The position numbers were made by a program, and so were the translations under genes. This document shows, in pieces, positions 1 to 13,689 of a DNA stretch of 64,000 bases. Below the pieces are notes generated by a model. It was given only the letters and a program-made list of their open reading frames with translations. It did no database searches and was not told the origin of the DNA. Location: assembly GCA_907165135.1 (NCBI GenBank), contig OU015567.1:9553001-9617000 (forward strand), in the 5' to 3' direction. How positions within the stretch are numbered: the stretch's first letter is position 1; each line of letters starts with the position of its first letter. The DNA comes from Oikopleura dioica (taxonomy: Eukaryota; Chordata; Appendicularia; Copelata; Oikopleuridae).

Positions 1-518
1 GATTCAAAAAAGATAGTCTAGGTTAGAAGTGCGTGCATAAAAATGTCAAGAATTTTTCACTGAAATTGTGAATTCCGGAATTTGAATATCAAGAGCTCAC
101 AAGGCTCGGCCATTCCATCTCTCTGATAATTTAAAACTTGGGAGAAATCAAGAGTACAGGGCACTTTTGCCCGCACGTTTTTACTGCAGATGATGATCCA
201 CGTCCCTCGGAATCACATTAGACGAATCCAATAAAATTCACGAAATTAGCAGGCGGGTGATATTTGAAACCGAATCTGATTTTTACACCTTTCTAATCCC
301 CTTGCTCAAATGATCAATGAGATTTGCCTTCCCTACCGTTCTAGCGGTTTTTATCTTTTTCTAGCGGTTCCCCCGGAAAAATTTTAAAAACAACTGTTTG
401 TTCTGAAACATGCTCTACAAAGTTGACTCATTCAAAGGTGTCTTAAAGCAAGAAGTTACGAAAGATGAGTCCTAAGTCCGACCGATCCCCGAGTCTTGCT
501 AAATCGCTCGGATCAAAT

Positions 519-3500
519 CTATCTACCAAATAAAAGTCTAAGAGGCTTGGATCGTCGTATTAGTGGCTTGAAGATTGTATAACTTGCTGCTCGCACTGCG
601 TCTGGCTTTTGATCCCCGACTACGACCGCAATTGGCCTCTTCCGATGGTTTCTCTCCTTCGTTTGAAACTTGGTCCGTTGGCCCACCGCAACGCCATAAA
701 TCGGAAACGCGCGCTTCCCTGTGTGGAAGTTTAACAAGTCGCATCCCTGTGCTTTTATTTCAGTAGTAAAATATTATTTTAACTGAACGAGGGTTGACTA
801 ATTCAATGTTCACTTTAGTTTGTGGCATGAACTTTATTGGAACTAAGATCATTATTTTAGCCATGTTCAGCTACTCGTAAGAAATTTAAGAAAGAAACGA
901 ATAACAGTACCAAGAATAAGATATTTTAACTTTTTTTAATGTTTCTCTCAACGGTTCGAATTTAAATTACCTGCTTCAGCTTATTTTTGTTAATTGTTCC
1001 CAATAGATGAACAACTCGACGAATTATTTTCTACAACCTCTAACACTAATTAACTCAATGTTCCAAGCGCTTGTTAGACTATTCACTAGAAATTTTCCAC
1101 TGTCGATGTCGAAGATCTTCTTGCTGAGTCACGTGATGAGATTATTTGTTAACAAAACAGCTTATCTATCGCTAGAAATAATGTTTTGGCTCCTGTGGCA
1201 AGGCGGAGAAACAACATCGAATATTATCACAATTATTCTAAATGTGAGGCTTATTTTAGAGGATATGATGTCGCTTTAGAAGGACAGGATTCTTGCGACA
1301 TGTGTACGCCGGCAACATACGACCCGAGTTGGGTTTTGAAGGGTGTGCTCACAATAATCAAATGCTCTCGACGCAGTAAATTTGCTTCATAAATACGCTT
1401 AGGTTAAATTCGTCTTAGTGCTTAGGATCGTTGATAAAACACTTCATCATTCGAAAGAGTAGAGCACTGTTTCATTTGGAGCGAATAATCTTAAGCCTGA
1501 GCAGCTCGAAATTCAGAGCTTGAACTATTGAAGATGCTTCTCTTAATTATCGAGACATCTTTAAAAAATAAGAGCAACGTGAGGAAGTAAAGCGATACAG
1601 AATCTCGGATATGATGTTCGTTGAAAATGCCTTTGAAGCTCTTAAGATTAACCCTGCTCAGTCATCTTCGCGGGTCTAGACACGCGTGGCATGGAGATAT
1701 CTTTTGTCAGCGCTTGACCTGAACATTTTATCTGTATAGAAATGGAAAGGAAGAAAACGTTGCCACTGTTTTTCCTTTGTGTTTTTATAAAAGAAATCTC
1801 ATCACGTTCCTGAAAGGGTCGAAAAGATAATCAGACAAGAAATCTGACATGCGTCGCTTCCCAATAAAACACACTCCCATGCTTTCTTTCTTCATCGCCA
1901 AGTCTCCAAGTCCATGTTCGGTCGCAATCGCTTTCACCACGTTTTTATTCAACGAGCCTAGAGGAAACTCCACTATATTCTGGGTGTTCACTTTGGTCAA
2001 ATCCGAATTACTGTCACTTGTTCAGACAAGTGGAGAAAAATCGCTTACAACATTTTGAAAATTCTTTGGGCGCTTTACAGGAAATTCAGAACTAATCACT
2101 CGTACCAGATTTGAGCAAAATAACCATCAAATATAACATTACCGTGAGTTTGCCCAACATTTTCGCCAAAATGAGTAAATTACTGTTGTAGAAAAAATAA
2201 AGAAATGACCACTGCGAAAAATGATCAACATGCGTGATCAGAGCATGATGACATTTCTGTGGGTACTTATCGCTCCCAATGACAGTCATTTAACTTGGTG
2301 AGCACCCTAATCATTCTCGATCTGTGGCGCGCTAAGCCGTGAGAGATAGAACGTTTGGTCTTTGAGTGAATCGATGGATGGTGGGTTCGCAAATAAGCCC
2401 CTTCGTAGAAGAAGAGCATCTAATGTGGAATGTCTCCTAATTGACACTGCTCCCTTCCGACGAATTTTCGCTTGACTCTTTCTGACTCAGAAAGTATTAA
2501 AACTATGCTAATGCACGAGCGTGATTATAGACGACGCTGACGAGCATTATTATGTCTAACCACTGCTAATTGGAATGACTTTAATTTAAAAACATTGCGA
2601 ACCCACTTCTTGCTGTGGCAATCAGTTTCTGACCTCCCGGTTTCGCCTTCCTCAGACTCGCATAATGCCCCGTCGCTTATAGAGAGGACGCCACTTGATC
2701 AGTTTTTGCCTCCCTGTATAAAAAAGTGAACATTTTCGAATTCTTATTCGAGGGAATCGTAAGGACAAGGAATTTCTAGTACTTTGGGTGTTCGCTAGTT
2801 GGTAATTAGCGGGCTGAGTAAGATACTTATCGCAGTCATGAATGGACCGATTGCGGACATGTAAAAAAGGCACCCTCTGCAATCAATTCAAGAGACATCT
2901 GACTCAGAAAAAATTATGACGGATGAGTTTCTGCTCAATTTTTCGCAAAACGAGCTTTTTAATTCTCTTTTTATCGTGGGCATTAATATGATATAATTAT
3001 ATCCTTGTTTCGCCAGTATTTAACTTGTAAGTCCCTGGTCTTTCCGGAGATACTGCATAAATTCGAATTACGAGAATGAAAAGCAGCCATGATGATAGCA
3101 AAATATCCTTCCGTTGTAAAATGATATCAGAAGAGAAAGTTTGGTTGCTAAATTTGCACTTTGAATTCAACTTGACCAAAATTACATGCCCATCGACCGA
3201 GTAATTCCAGCTCCTTAACTTTAACGAGGCAAATTTTGAAATTTTGCGACCTAAAGCCATTTACTCATATAATTGCGGATATCCGTCACTAGAAGTTCAT
3301 GTTTCAAAAACATAATTATTTTCGATTTCCGATCAGGAGTGGTATTTTACCACAAATAGTTCGTCCCGTCCCGAATCGATCAAAATTAATTTGATTCTTT
3401 GCTAAATGTGAGTTGGACATAATTGAAGAAAGAATGAGTTTTTGTTGTACCTGATTACAGTTGTCCACTTCTCTCAAAGCAATTTGAGCAAATTTAATTA

Positions 3501-4661
3501 ATAAATTAATAAGTAAAACTCTTTTCACTGAGGATTCCTCAGAAAATTAAATAGCGAACCTTACGTTGAAATAATCATTATCCAATTAAACATTGTTATT
3601 TTCTAAATTATTTTTTTTTTCAAACGAAACCAAAAAATAATATTTAAAGATCTGTAACGTGTCTTTCCCTGTTTTTCATCAAAACAAAATCCGAATATTA
3701 AATTGTGTCCAAAATAAACTCTGTATTAAAATTTTTAAAAGGAAAATGATCCACTTACAAGAAACATCAATTTTGGCAATAAATTTAATTTCGCAGCGTA
3801 CAAGTCGACGAAAAAAAAGTCCAACCCGTTCCTTTCTTCAGCATCGCATCAAATTTAATCCGCTCATTGCATAGCTTTGTTAGGAATGCAAATTCCTGCC
3901 CTTCTAAAAACCAGAAGATACATACACACAGGCAGCACCTGATCGCAACAGCGCTAATCCTACTTTGAATTCGTTTAAAAATTTCAAAAAGAAGGAGCTG
4001 CGCGACGCGCTACTTCTCGGAAATTTGCATATCGGGCCTTGGACGTCGAGTTATTTAATAGAACCTTTATGAATTCGATTTTTCGCACCCTCGTGGAACT
4101 TGTCTGTGTTAACGGTTTCGCGTAAATTAGTCACGTGACAATTTTACATGTTTTAGAGATGACTTTAAGTGGCATGCAAAGCCGCTAGTGAAAACCTGTC
4201 AAAGGAAATCAGCATAAACTTATGACTCAATAACTCTTTCCTGATCGATATTAAAGCTACTGGCATTCTGTGTGCTTTCCAAAAAGGGTTCAAAAACTTC
4301 TGTCCAATATTCTTTCACACAGTTGAGTTCAACAAGCTCGATTTTAAGATGATCAGCGACAGCTCTGGCTGATTCAAAGTCCGCATCTGCCTGGCAAACT
4401 CCAAGCTCATCCTTGCCATCCCAATTTCGGGAGTGAACTCCAACAACCTCATGTCCCCGTTGCTTCATTCTTGGATAAGAGACAGTCGCTAGCCCTTTAA
4501 TAATAAAAATTGCTCAAGCGCAAATGGTAGCCAATTATTATCTATCGAAAAAGAAAGAATCTCAGTCCTAGCTTGAGCAAAATCGCTGCAACTGCGGAAT
4601 CAACACCACCCGACAATGCAACAGCAACACGCAATTTTCTCAATGAAACGAAGCGCATCAT
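519..4661 (-). CDS. TRMU: Mitochondrial tRNA 2-thiouridylase (TRMU/MTU1-like), copy 1
   Basis: Resembles the MnmA/TRMU enzyme that thiolates the wobble uridine of mitochondrial tRNAs. Exon 1 starts at the ATG at 4661 and encodes the PP-loop motif SGGVDSAVA. Exon 2 (about 4470-4260) encodes [13 protein letters not shown] and the segment [15 protein letters not shown] short exon near 2684-2640 encodes ATGHYAS. An exon near 2010-1817 encodes [15 protein letters not shown] and [13 protein letters not shown] fragment at about 740-560 encodes VGQRTKF and may be the C-terminal region. Exon 1 to exon 2 fits a GC-AG intron, and the KESMG exon ends at a possible GA donor. The exon with the family motif TPNPDI-CN was not found, and introns are long for this genome, so decay is possible. 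The ATG lies about 100 bp after the NAT10 stop. Confidence 0.6.
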
Positions 4662-4759
4662 TCTAATCCAAATTGGCGTGTCACTGTCTTTGTATTTTCA
4701 ACCGCACAAGCGTATTTTTGCTTTATTAACAAAAACAAAGCTTTGCAGGAAATTCACTT

Positions 4760-6124
4760 TCAGGCTCTCTTCTTCTTTCGTTTTCCATCTGGCGTTTTTC
4801 CGCCTTTGCGCTTCACCGGAGCATCTCCATTTTCAGCCTTTTTCTCCACTCGTTCTCGTCCGATAGAAATGTTCGCTACTGATTTTCGCGTTGACAATTC
4901 TTGCGACCAGTCGTTGTCATTTCCCTGGAAATAATATTTAGAATTGTTTCGAATTAAATCTTTTCTATTCGAAAATTTCGAAATGGACAATTTGGAAATT
5001 TTGAAATAATAAAATAAGCGCGAGCGTCATCGTTATTTAAGCTTATATATTCTTCAATAAAACTTATCTCAAGTTTATATAATCATGTCATTAATTTTTA
5101 AAGAAAACAGCTTGCTGGAATCAACAAGGAGAACCCAGTTTTCAACTCTTACTTTAATTTTATACTGCTGCAGTGCCTTGACCAATTCTTGCTTCTCCTT
5201 GGCCTGCTCTTCCTTGATTTTCGCTGCTTCTTCGTCCAGCACCGCATCGATTGCTCCTTCGTCTCCTTCTTCGATTTCCAGGTTCACCTTGGACTGTGGC
5301 AGATTAAGTTCTGCCTCAGCCTTGATCTAAATTATCAAACACTGATTCTTTGTTATTACAATTTTTGGTAATACCGTCTCTAATCTTTTGACTTCTTCGT
5401 TTATTCTAATAATAGCGCGCTTGAAATGACCCAGGATTTGACTTGAAGGCATCGGTGGTAGTTGAGAGGTAAGGCTGATTTCCGACAGCTCATCCACCTT
5501 ACGAAACAGTTTATGTAATGTATTCCATGCATAAATTATGCAGCGTAATGAAAGGTTAAAGATACTTATCCGCTAAATAAAGCAGCGAATCGATTGTTAT
5601 TAAAATAATTACCGATTTGTATTGAAGCCCAAGCGCGACTAAAATCGCTTTCTGCTGCACAGAGAGTCCCTTGATTGTGATTTCTCCGGTAAAAATCATC
5701 TTGACAATCTGCGGCAGGATATCAACAATCAAATGATAATCGACAACTCCTTTTCCATACAGCTCCATTCGCTCCAGGTCGTACGCAGTGAAATAGGTTT
5801 TCAAAAGACGCAATGATTCCGCATCTTCGGAGCTGGATTTACGACTGGTTTCGAGGATCTGCAAAGCCACAGCTGGCGAAAATCGACGAAATTCATAGCC
5901 GAGCAGCGAGGCGAATCGCCGACTCGATTCGGTTTATTATATTTGAAAAAGAGCAGAGTTTTTGTCCATATCATAATTGCGATAAAAGCTTGTTTATCAT
6001 AAAGCCGTTCCTGAAATCATCCTGGAATCCTCTCAGGTACGCTCCAGAGCCTCGGATTGATTTTAAAAACACAGTAGAATGCTCCCCAGTTGTATCGTTT
6101 GCGTTTTGACGCATGTAAACTGCC
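4760..6124 (-). pseudogene. NAT10: Orphan 3' exons of NAT10 (duplicate)
   Basis: These five exons are identical in layout to the last exons of NAT10 in copy 2 but have no upstream NAT10 exons: the sequence to their right (6125-6911) is intron and then copy 2 begins. They encode the segment with [31 protein letters not shown], the [10 protein letters not shown] region and the lysine-rich tail ending GKRKKKRA. Without the helicase and acetyltransferase domains this copy cannot make an active enzyme. If the duplication is an assembly artefact, this entry would disappear. Confidence 0.75.
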
Positions 6125-6911
6125 CTAAAAAGTTCATGAGTAAATAAAATTCATCGAGAATTTAAACAAGGACGCTTTTGATCGATATTTCTTATTCCGA
6201 GAAAAAGCCCTCGTCAAATATTTTTATGAGTTCTTTGGCTCTTTTTTAAAAAGAGATTCTTCGAAGTTCTTTTATTCATAATCACATTCGTCTTCCTTCT
6301 TTTAATGGCTGCCGAAAATCGAAGGTACTGTTCGAAGACAAAGTGTAACGAGGGCAAATTGATTATCGATAGCGTCATTTGACTGAGAGGGGTCAATATT
6401 TTTCTAGCACATTAATAAAACCTGGAGTAATAAGAGAAGAGGATTCTGAAGACATCATGCCCTCGATGACCTCAGATGGTGGTAACGACTGTGCCAAGAT
6501 GGGTCATTCTAAGTCTGCAGCTTCCCTCGAGGGTCAAGCCAGCGGATAGTTGCGCCAGAATGACGTAACACACTCCTAATCCTATTTTTCACAAAAAGAC
6601 CTCTCGTTAGACACTCACATTATTTCGCGAAAAACGAAGTCTGTTGAAAATCCCTTTTCGGGGAGGAAGGACAATCGATAAAGAAGAGCAAATTCGAGAA
6701 AAATTTTTATATCGAGATTCGTAATCGTGAAGCGCCATCGAATCGGAGAGGACAGAAGTTTATGTAATATTTTTGTAAGTAGATAAACTCATCGTATGAG
6801 CGATTATCCAGTAGCCGTTCTAGAGACATTTTAGAATCCTTCCTGCGCGATGATTTGATTAATAGAACTTTCATTTTTTGAACCATTTAAAATGAAAAAA
6901 AAAATACATCG

Positions 6912-9900
6912 GATTCAAAAAAGATAGTCTAGGTTAGAAGTGCGTGCATAAAAATGTCAAGAATTTTTCACTGAAATTGTGAATTCCGGAATTTGAATAT
7001 CAAGAGCTCACAAGGCTCGGCCATTCCATCTCTCTGATAATTTAAAACTTGGGAGAAATCAAGAGTACAGGGCACTTTTGCCCGCACGTTTTTACTGCAG
7101 ATGATGATCCACGTCCCTCGGAATCACATTAGACGAATCCAATAAAATTCACGAAATTAGCAGGCGGGTGATATTTGAAACCGAATCTGATTTTTACACC
7201 TTTCTAATCCCCTTGCTCAAATGATCAATGAGATTTGCCTTCCCTACCGTTCTAGCGGTTTTTATCTTTTTCTAGCGGTTCCCCCGGAAAAATTTTAAAA
7301 ACAACTGTTTGTTCTGAAACATGCTCTACAAAGTTGACTCATTCAAAGGTGTCTTAAAGCAAGAAGTTACGAAAGATGAGTCCTAAGTCCGACCGATCCC
7401 CGAGTCTTGCTTAATCGCTCGGATCAAATCTATCTACCAAATAAAAGTCTAAGAGGCTTGGATCGTCGTATTAGTGGCTTGAAGATTGTATAACTTGCTG
7501 CTCGCACTGCGTCTGGCTTTTGATCCCCGACTACGACCGCAATTGGCCTCTTCCGATGGTTTCTCTCCTTCGTTTGAAACTTGGTCCGTTGGCCCACCGC
7601 AACGCCATAAATCGGAAACGCGCGCTTCCCTGTGTGGAAGTTTAACAAGTCGCATCCCTGTGCTTTTATTTCAGTAGTAAAATATTATTTTAACTGAACG
7701 AGGGTTGACTAATTCAATGTTCACTTTAGTTTGTGGCATGAACTTTATTGGAACTAAGATCATTATTTTAGCCATGTTCAGCTACTCGTAAGAAATTTAA
7801 GAAAGAAACGAATAACAGTACCAAGAATAAGATATTTTAACTTTTTTTAATGTTTCTCTCAACGGTTCGAATTTAAATTACCTGCTTCAGCTTATTTTTG
7901 TTAATTGTTCCCAATAGATGAACAACTCGACGAATTATTTTCTACAACCTCTAACACTAATTAACTCAATGTTCCAAGCGCTTGTTAGACTATTCACTAG
8001 AAATTTTCCACTGTCGATGTCGAAGATCTTCTTGCTGAGTCACGTGATGAGATTATTTGTTAACAAAACAGCTTATCTATCGCTAGAAATAATGTTTTGG
8101 CTCCTGTGGCAAGGCGGAGAAACAACATCGAATATTATCACAATTATTCTAAATGTGAGGCTTATTTTAGAGGATATGATGTCGCTTTAGAAGGACAGGA
8201 TTCTTGCGACATGTGTACGCCGGCAACATACGACCCGAGTTGGGTTTTGAAGGGTGTGCTCACAATAATCAAATGCTCTCGACGCAGTAAATTTGCTTCA
8301 TAAATACGCTTAGGTTAAATTCGTCTTAGTGCTTAGGATCGTTGATAAAACACTTCATCATTCGAAAGAGTAGAGCACTGTTTCATTTGGAGCGAATAAT
8401 CTTAAGCCTGAGCAGCTCGAAATTCAGAGCTTGAACTATTGAAGATGCTTCTCTTAATTATCGAGACATCTTTAAAAAATAAGAGCAACGTGAGGAAGTA
8501 AAGCGATACAGAATCTCGGATATGATGTTCGTTGAAAATGCCTTTGAAGCTCTTAAGATTAACCCTGCTCAGTCATCTTCGCGGGTCTAGACACGCGTGG
8601 CATGGAGATATCTTTTGTCAGCGCTTGACCTGAACATTTTATCTGTATAGAAATGGAAAGGAAGAAAACGTTGCCACTGTTTTTCCTTTGTGTTTTTATA
8701 AAAGAAATCTCATCACGTTCCTGAAAGGGTCGAAAAGATAATCAGACAAGAAATCTGACATGCGTCGCTTCCCAATAAAACACACTCCCATGCTTTCTTT
8801 CTTCATCGCCAAGTCTCCAAGTCCATGTTCGGTCGCAATCGCTTTCACCACGTTTTTATTCAACGAGCCTAGAGGAAACTCCACTATATTCTGGGTGTTC
8901 ACTTTGGTCAAATCCGAATTACTGTCACTTGTTCAGACAAGTGGAGAAAAATCGCTTACAACATTTTGAAAATTCTTTGGGCGCTTTACAGGAAATTCAG
9001 AACTAATCACTCGTACCAGATTTGAGCAAAATAACCATCAAATATAACATTACCGTGAGTTTGCCCAACATTTTCGCCAAAATGAGTAAATTACTGTTGT
9101 AGAAAAAATAAAGAAATGACCACTGCGAAAAATGATCAACATGCGTGATCAGAGCATGATGACATTTCTGTGGGTACTTATCGCTCCCAATGACAGTCAT
9201 TTAACTTGGTGAGCACCCTAATCATTCTCGATCTGTGGCGCGCTAAGCCGTGAGAGATAGAACGTTTGGTCTTTGAGTGAATCGATGGATGGTGGGTTCG
9301 CAAATAAGCCCCTTCGTAGAAGAAGAGCATCTAATGTGGAATGTCTCCTAATTGACACTGCTCCCTTCCGACGAATTTTCGCTTGACTCTTTCTGACTCA
9401 GAAAGTATTAAAACTATGCTAATGCACGAGCGTGATTATAGACGACGCTGACGAGCATTATTATGTCTAACCACTGCTAATTGGAATGACTTTAATTTAA
9501 AAACATTGCGAACCCACTTCTTGCTGTGGCAATCAGTTTCTGACCTCCCGGTTTCGCCTTCCTCAGACTCGCATAATGCCCCGTCGCTTATAGAGAGGAC
9601 GCCACTTGATCAGTTTTTGCCTCCCTGTATAAAAAAGTGAACATTTTCGAATTCTTATTCGAGGGAATCGTAAGGACAAGGAATTTCTAGTACTTTGGGT
9701 GTTCGCTAGTTGGTAATTAGCGGGCTGAGTAAGATACTTATCGCAGTCATGAATGGACCGATTGCGGACATGTAAAAAAGGCACCCTCTGCAATCAATTC
9801 AAGAGACATCTGACTCAGAAAAAAATTATGACGGATGAGTTTCTGCTCAATTTTTTCGCAAAACGAGCTTTTTTAATTCTCTCTTTTTTATCGTGGGCAT

Positions 9901-12900
9901 TAATATGATATAATTATATCCTTGTTTCGCCAGTATTTAACTTGTAAGTCCCTGGTCTTTCCGGAGATACTGCATAAATTCGAATTACGAGAATGAAAAG
10001 CAGCCATGATGATAGCAAAATATCCTTCCGTTGTAAAATGATATCAGAAGAGAAAGTTTGGTTGCTAAATTTGCACTTTGAATTCAACTTGACCAAAATT
10101 ACATGCCCATCGACCGAGTAATTCCAGCTCCTTAACTTTAACGAGGCAAATTTTGAAATTTTGCGACCTAAAGCCATTTACTCATATAATTGCGGATATC
10201 CGTCACTAGAAGTTCATGTTTCAAAAACATAATTATTTTCGATTTCCGATCAGGAGTGGTATTTTACCACAAATAGTTCGTCCCGTCCCGAATCGATCAA
10301 AATTAATTTGATTCTTTGCTAAATGTGAGTTGGACATAATTGAAGAAAGAATGAGTTTTTGTTGTACCTGATTACAGTTGTCCACTTCTCTCAAAGCAAT
10401 TTGAGCAAATTTAATTAATAAATTAATAAGTAAAACTCTTTTCACTGAGGATTCCTCAGAAAATTAAATAGCGAACCTTACGTTGAAATAATCATTATCC
10501 AATTAAACATTGTTATTTTCTAAATTATTTTTTTTTTCAAACGAAACCAAAAAATAATATTTAAAGATCTGTAACGTGTCTTTCCCTGTTTTTCATCAAA
10601 ACAAAATCCGAATATTAAATTGTGTCCAAAATAAACTCTGTATTAAAATTTTTAAAAGGAAAATGATCCACTTACAAGAAACATCAATTTTGGCAATAAA
10701 TTTAATTTCGCAGCGTACAAGTCGACGAAAAAAAAGTCCAACCCGTTCCTTTCTTCAGCATCGCATCAAATTTAATCCGCTCATTGCATAGCTTTGTTAG
10801 GAATGCAAATTCCTGCCCTTCTAAAAACCAGAAGATACATACACACAGGCAGCACCTGATCGCAACAGCGCTAATCCTACTTTGAATTCGTTTAAAAATT
10901 TCAAAAAGAAGGAGCTGCGCGACGCGCTACTTCTCGGAAATTTGCATATCGGGCCTTGGACGTCGAGTTATTTAATAGAACCTTTATGAATTCGATTTTT
11001 CGCACCCTCGTGGAACTTGTCTGTGTTAACGGTTTCGCGTAAATTAGTCACGTGACAATTTTACATGTTTTAGAGATGACTTTAAGTGGCATGCAAAGCC
11101 GCTAGTGAAAACCTGTCAAAGGAAATCAGCATAAACTTATGACTCAATAACTCTTTCCTGATCGATATTAAAGCTACTGGCATTCTGTGTGCTTTCCAAA
11201 AAGGGTTCAAAAACTTCTGTCCAATATTCTTTCACACAGTTGAGTTCAACAAGCTCGATTTTAAGATGATCAGCGACAGCTCTGGCTGATTCAAAGTCCG
11301 CATCTGCCTGGCAAACTCCAAGCTCATCCTTGCCATCCCAATTTCGGGAGTGAACTCCAACAACCTCATGTCCCCGTTGCTTCATTCTTGGATAAGAGAC
11401 AGTCGCTAGCCCTTTAATAATAAAAATTGCTCAAGCGCAAATGGTAGCCAATTATTATCTATCGAAAAAGAAAGAATCTCAGTCCTAGCTTGAGCAAAAT
11501 CGCTGCAACTGCGGAATCAACACCACCCGACAATGCAACAGCAACACGCAATTTTCTCAATGAAACGAAGCGCATCATTCTAATCCAAATTGGCGTGTCA
11601 CTGTCTTTGTATTTTCAACCGCACAAGCGTATTTTTGCTTTATTAACAAAAACAAAGCTTTGCAGGAAATTCACTTTCAGGCTCTCTTCTTCTTTCGTTT
11701 TCCATCTGGCGTTTTTCCGCCTTTGCGCTTCACCGGAGCATCTCCATTTTCAGCCTTTTTCTCCACTCGTTCTCGTCCGATAGAAATGTTCGCTACTGAT
11801 TTTCGCGTTGACAATTCTTGCGACCAGTCGTTGTCATTTCCCTGGAAATAATATTTAGAATTGTTTCGAATTAAATCTTTTCTATTCGAAAATTTCGAAA
11901 TGGACAATTTGGAAATTTTGAAATAATAAAATAAGCGCGAGCGTCATCGTTATTTAAGCTTATATATTCTTCAATAAAACTTATCTCAAGTTTATATAAT
12001 CATGTCATTAATTTTTAAAGAAAACAGCTTGCTGGAATCAACAAGGAGAACCCAGTTTTCAACTCTTACTTTAATTTTATACTGCTGCAGTGCCTTGACC
12101 AATTCTTGCTTCTCCTTGGCCTGCTCTTCCTTGATTTTCGCTGCTTCTTCGTCCAGCACCGCATCGATTGCTCCTTCGTCTCCTTCTTCGATTTCCAGGT
12201 TCACCTTGGACTGTGGCAGATTAAGTTCTGCCTCAGCCTTGATCTAAATTATCAAACACTGATTCTTTGTTATTACAATTTTTGGTAATACCGTCTCTAA
12301 TCTTTTGACTTCTTCGTTTATTCTAATAATAGCGCGCTTGAAATGACCCAGGATTTGACTTGAAGGCATCGGTGGTAGTTGAGAGGTAAGGCTGATTTCC
12401 GACAGCTCATCCACCTTACGAAACAGTTTATGTAATGTATTCCATGCATAAATTATGCAGCGTAATGAAAGGTTAAAGATACTTATCCGCTAAATAAAGC
12501 AGCGAATCGATTGTTATTAAAATAATTACCGATTTGTATTGAAGCCCAAGCGCGACTAAAATCGCTTTCTGCTGCACAGAGAGTCCCTTGATTGTGATTT
12601 CTCCGGTAAAAATCATCTTGACAATCTGCGGCAGGATATCAACAATCAAATGATAATCGACAACTCCTTTTCCATACAGCTCCATTCGCTCCAGGTCGTA
12701 CGCAGTGAAATAGGTTTTCAAAAGACGCAATGATTCCGCATCTTCGGAGCTGGATTTACGACTGGTTTCGAGGATCTGCAAAGCCACAGCTGGCGAAAAT
12801 CGACGAAATTCATAGCCGAGCAGCGAGGCGAATCGCCGACTCGATTCGGTTTATTATATTTGAAAAAGAGCAGAGTTTTTGTCCATATCATAATTGCGAT

Positions 12901-13689
12901 AAAAGCTTGTTTATCATAAAGCCGTTCCTGAAATCATCCTGGAATCCTCTCAGGTACGCTCCAGAGCCTCGGATTGATTTTAAAAACACAGTAGAATGCT
13001 CCCCAGTTGTATCGTTTGCGTTTTGACGCATGTAAACTGCCCTAAAAAGTTCATGAGTAAATAAAATTCATCGAGAATTTAAACAAGGACGCTTTTGATC
13101 GATATTTCTTATTCCGAGAAAAAGCCCTCGTCAAATATTTTTATGAGTTCTTTGGCTCTTTTTTAAAAAGAGATTCTTCGAAGTTCTTTTATTCATAATC
13201 ACATTCGTCTTCCTTCTTTTAATGGCTGCCGAAAATCGAAGGTACTGTTCGAAGACAAAGTGTAACGAGGGCAAATTGATTATCGATAGCGTCATTTGAC
13301 TGAGAGGGGTCAATATTTTTCTAGCACATTAATAAAACCTGGAGTAATAAGAGAAGAGGATTCTGAAGACATCATGCCCTCGATGACCTCAGATGGTGGT
13401 AACGACTGTGCCAAGATGGGTCATTCTAAGTCTGCAGCTTCCCTCGAGGGTCAAGCCAGCGGATAGTTGCGCCAGAATGACGTAACACACTCCTAATCCT
13501 ATTTTTCACAAAAAGACCTCTCGTTAGACACTCACATTATTTCGCTAAAAACGAAGTCTGTTAAAAATCGCTTTTCGGGGAGGAAGGACAATCGATAAAG
13601 AAGAGCAAATTCGAGAAAAATTTTTATATCGAGATTCGTAATCGTGAAGCGCCATCGAATCGGAGAGGACAGAAGTTTATGTAATATTT
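6912..13689. repeat. Tandem segmental duplication, copy 2
   Basis: Second copy of the 6.8 kb unit; the offset to copy 1 is 6911 at the left and 6917 after the indels. This copy is directly joined to the upstream exons of NAT10 and so supplies the 3' end of the intact NAT10 gene. Its right edge lies inside a NAT10 intron, only about 12 bp from the TATA-like sequence of the nested RING-H2 gene. The 139 bp between the copies (6773-6911) is unique and A/T-rich. Confidence 0.95.
7430..11578 (-). CDS. TRMU: Mitochondrial tRNA 2-thiouridylase (TRMU/MTU1-like), copy 2
   Basis: Same exons as copy 1: SGGVDSAVA at about 11565-11500, HSRNWD near 11350, ATGHYA near 9590, [12 protein letters not shown] near 8780, and a VGQRTKF fragment near 7600. 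In this copy the gene lies downstream of the complete NAT10 gene, about 100 bp after its stop codon, so it could be the last cistron of a dsRBD-NAT10-TRMU unit. I saw no substitution in the recognised exons relative to copy 1. The TPNPDI exon is missing here too, so the gene is either intron-rich and divergent or degraded in both copies. Confidence 0.6.

Larger units (their letters stand above)
1..6772. repeat. Tandem segmental duplication, copy 1
   Basis: This segment matches 6912-13689 almost base for base. The differences I saw by eye are one substitution at 501, four homopolymer-type indels between about 2905 and 2990 (net 6 bp), and three substitutions near 6630-6655. The left edge coincides with the window start, so the copy may extend further left. 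It carries TRMU-like exons and an orphan set of NAT10 3' exons. The match stops at 6772, where this copy continues differently from copy 2. Such high identity means either a very recent duplication or a collapsed or duplicated assembly join; the sequence alone cannot decide. Confidence 0.95.

Noticed and set aside
1007-1279. Plus-strand ORF starting [12 protein letters not shown] (also at 7918)
   Set aside because: Hydrophobic, low-complexity frame without recognisable motifs, antisense to TRMU intron sequence; conserved only because the unit is duplicated.
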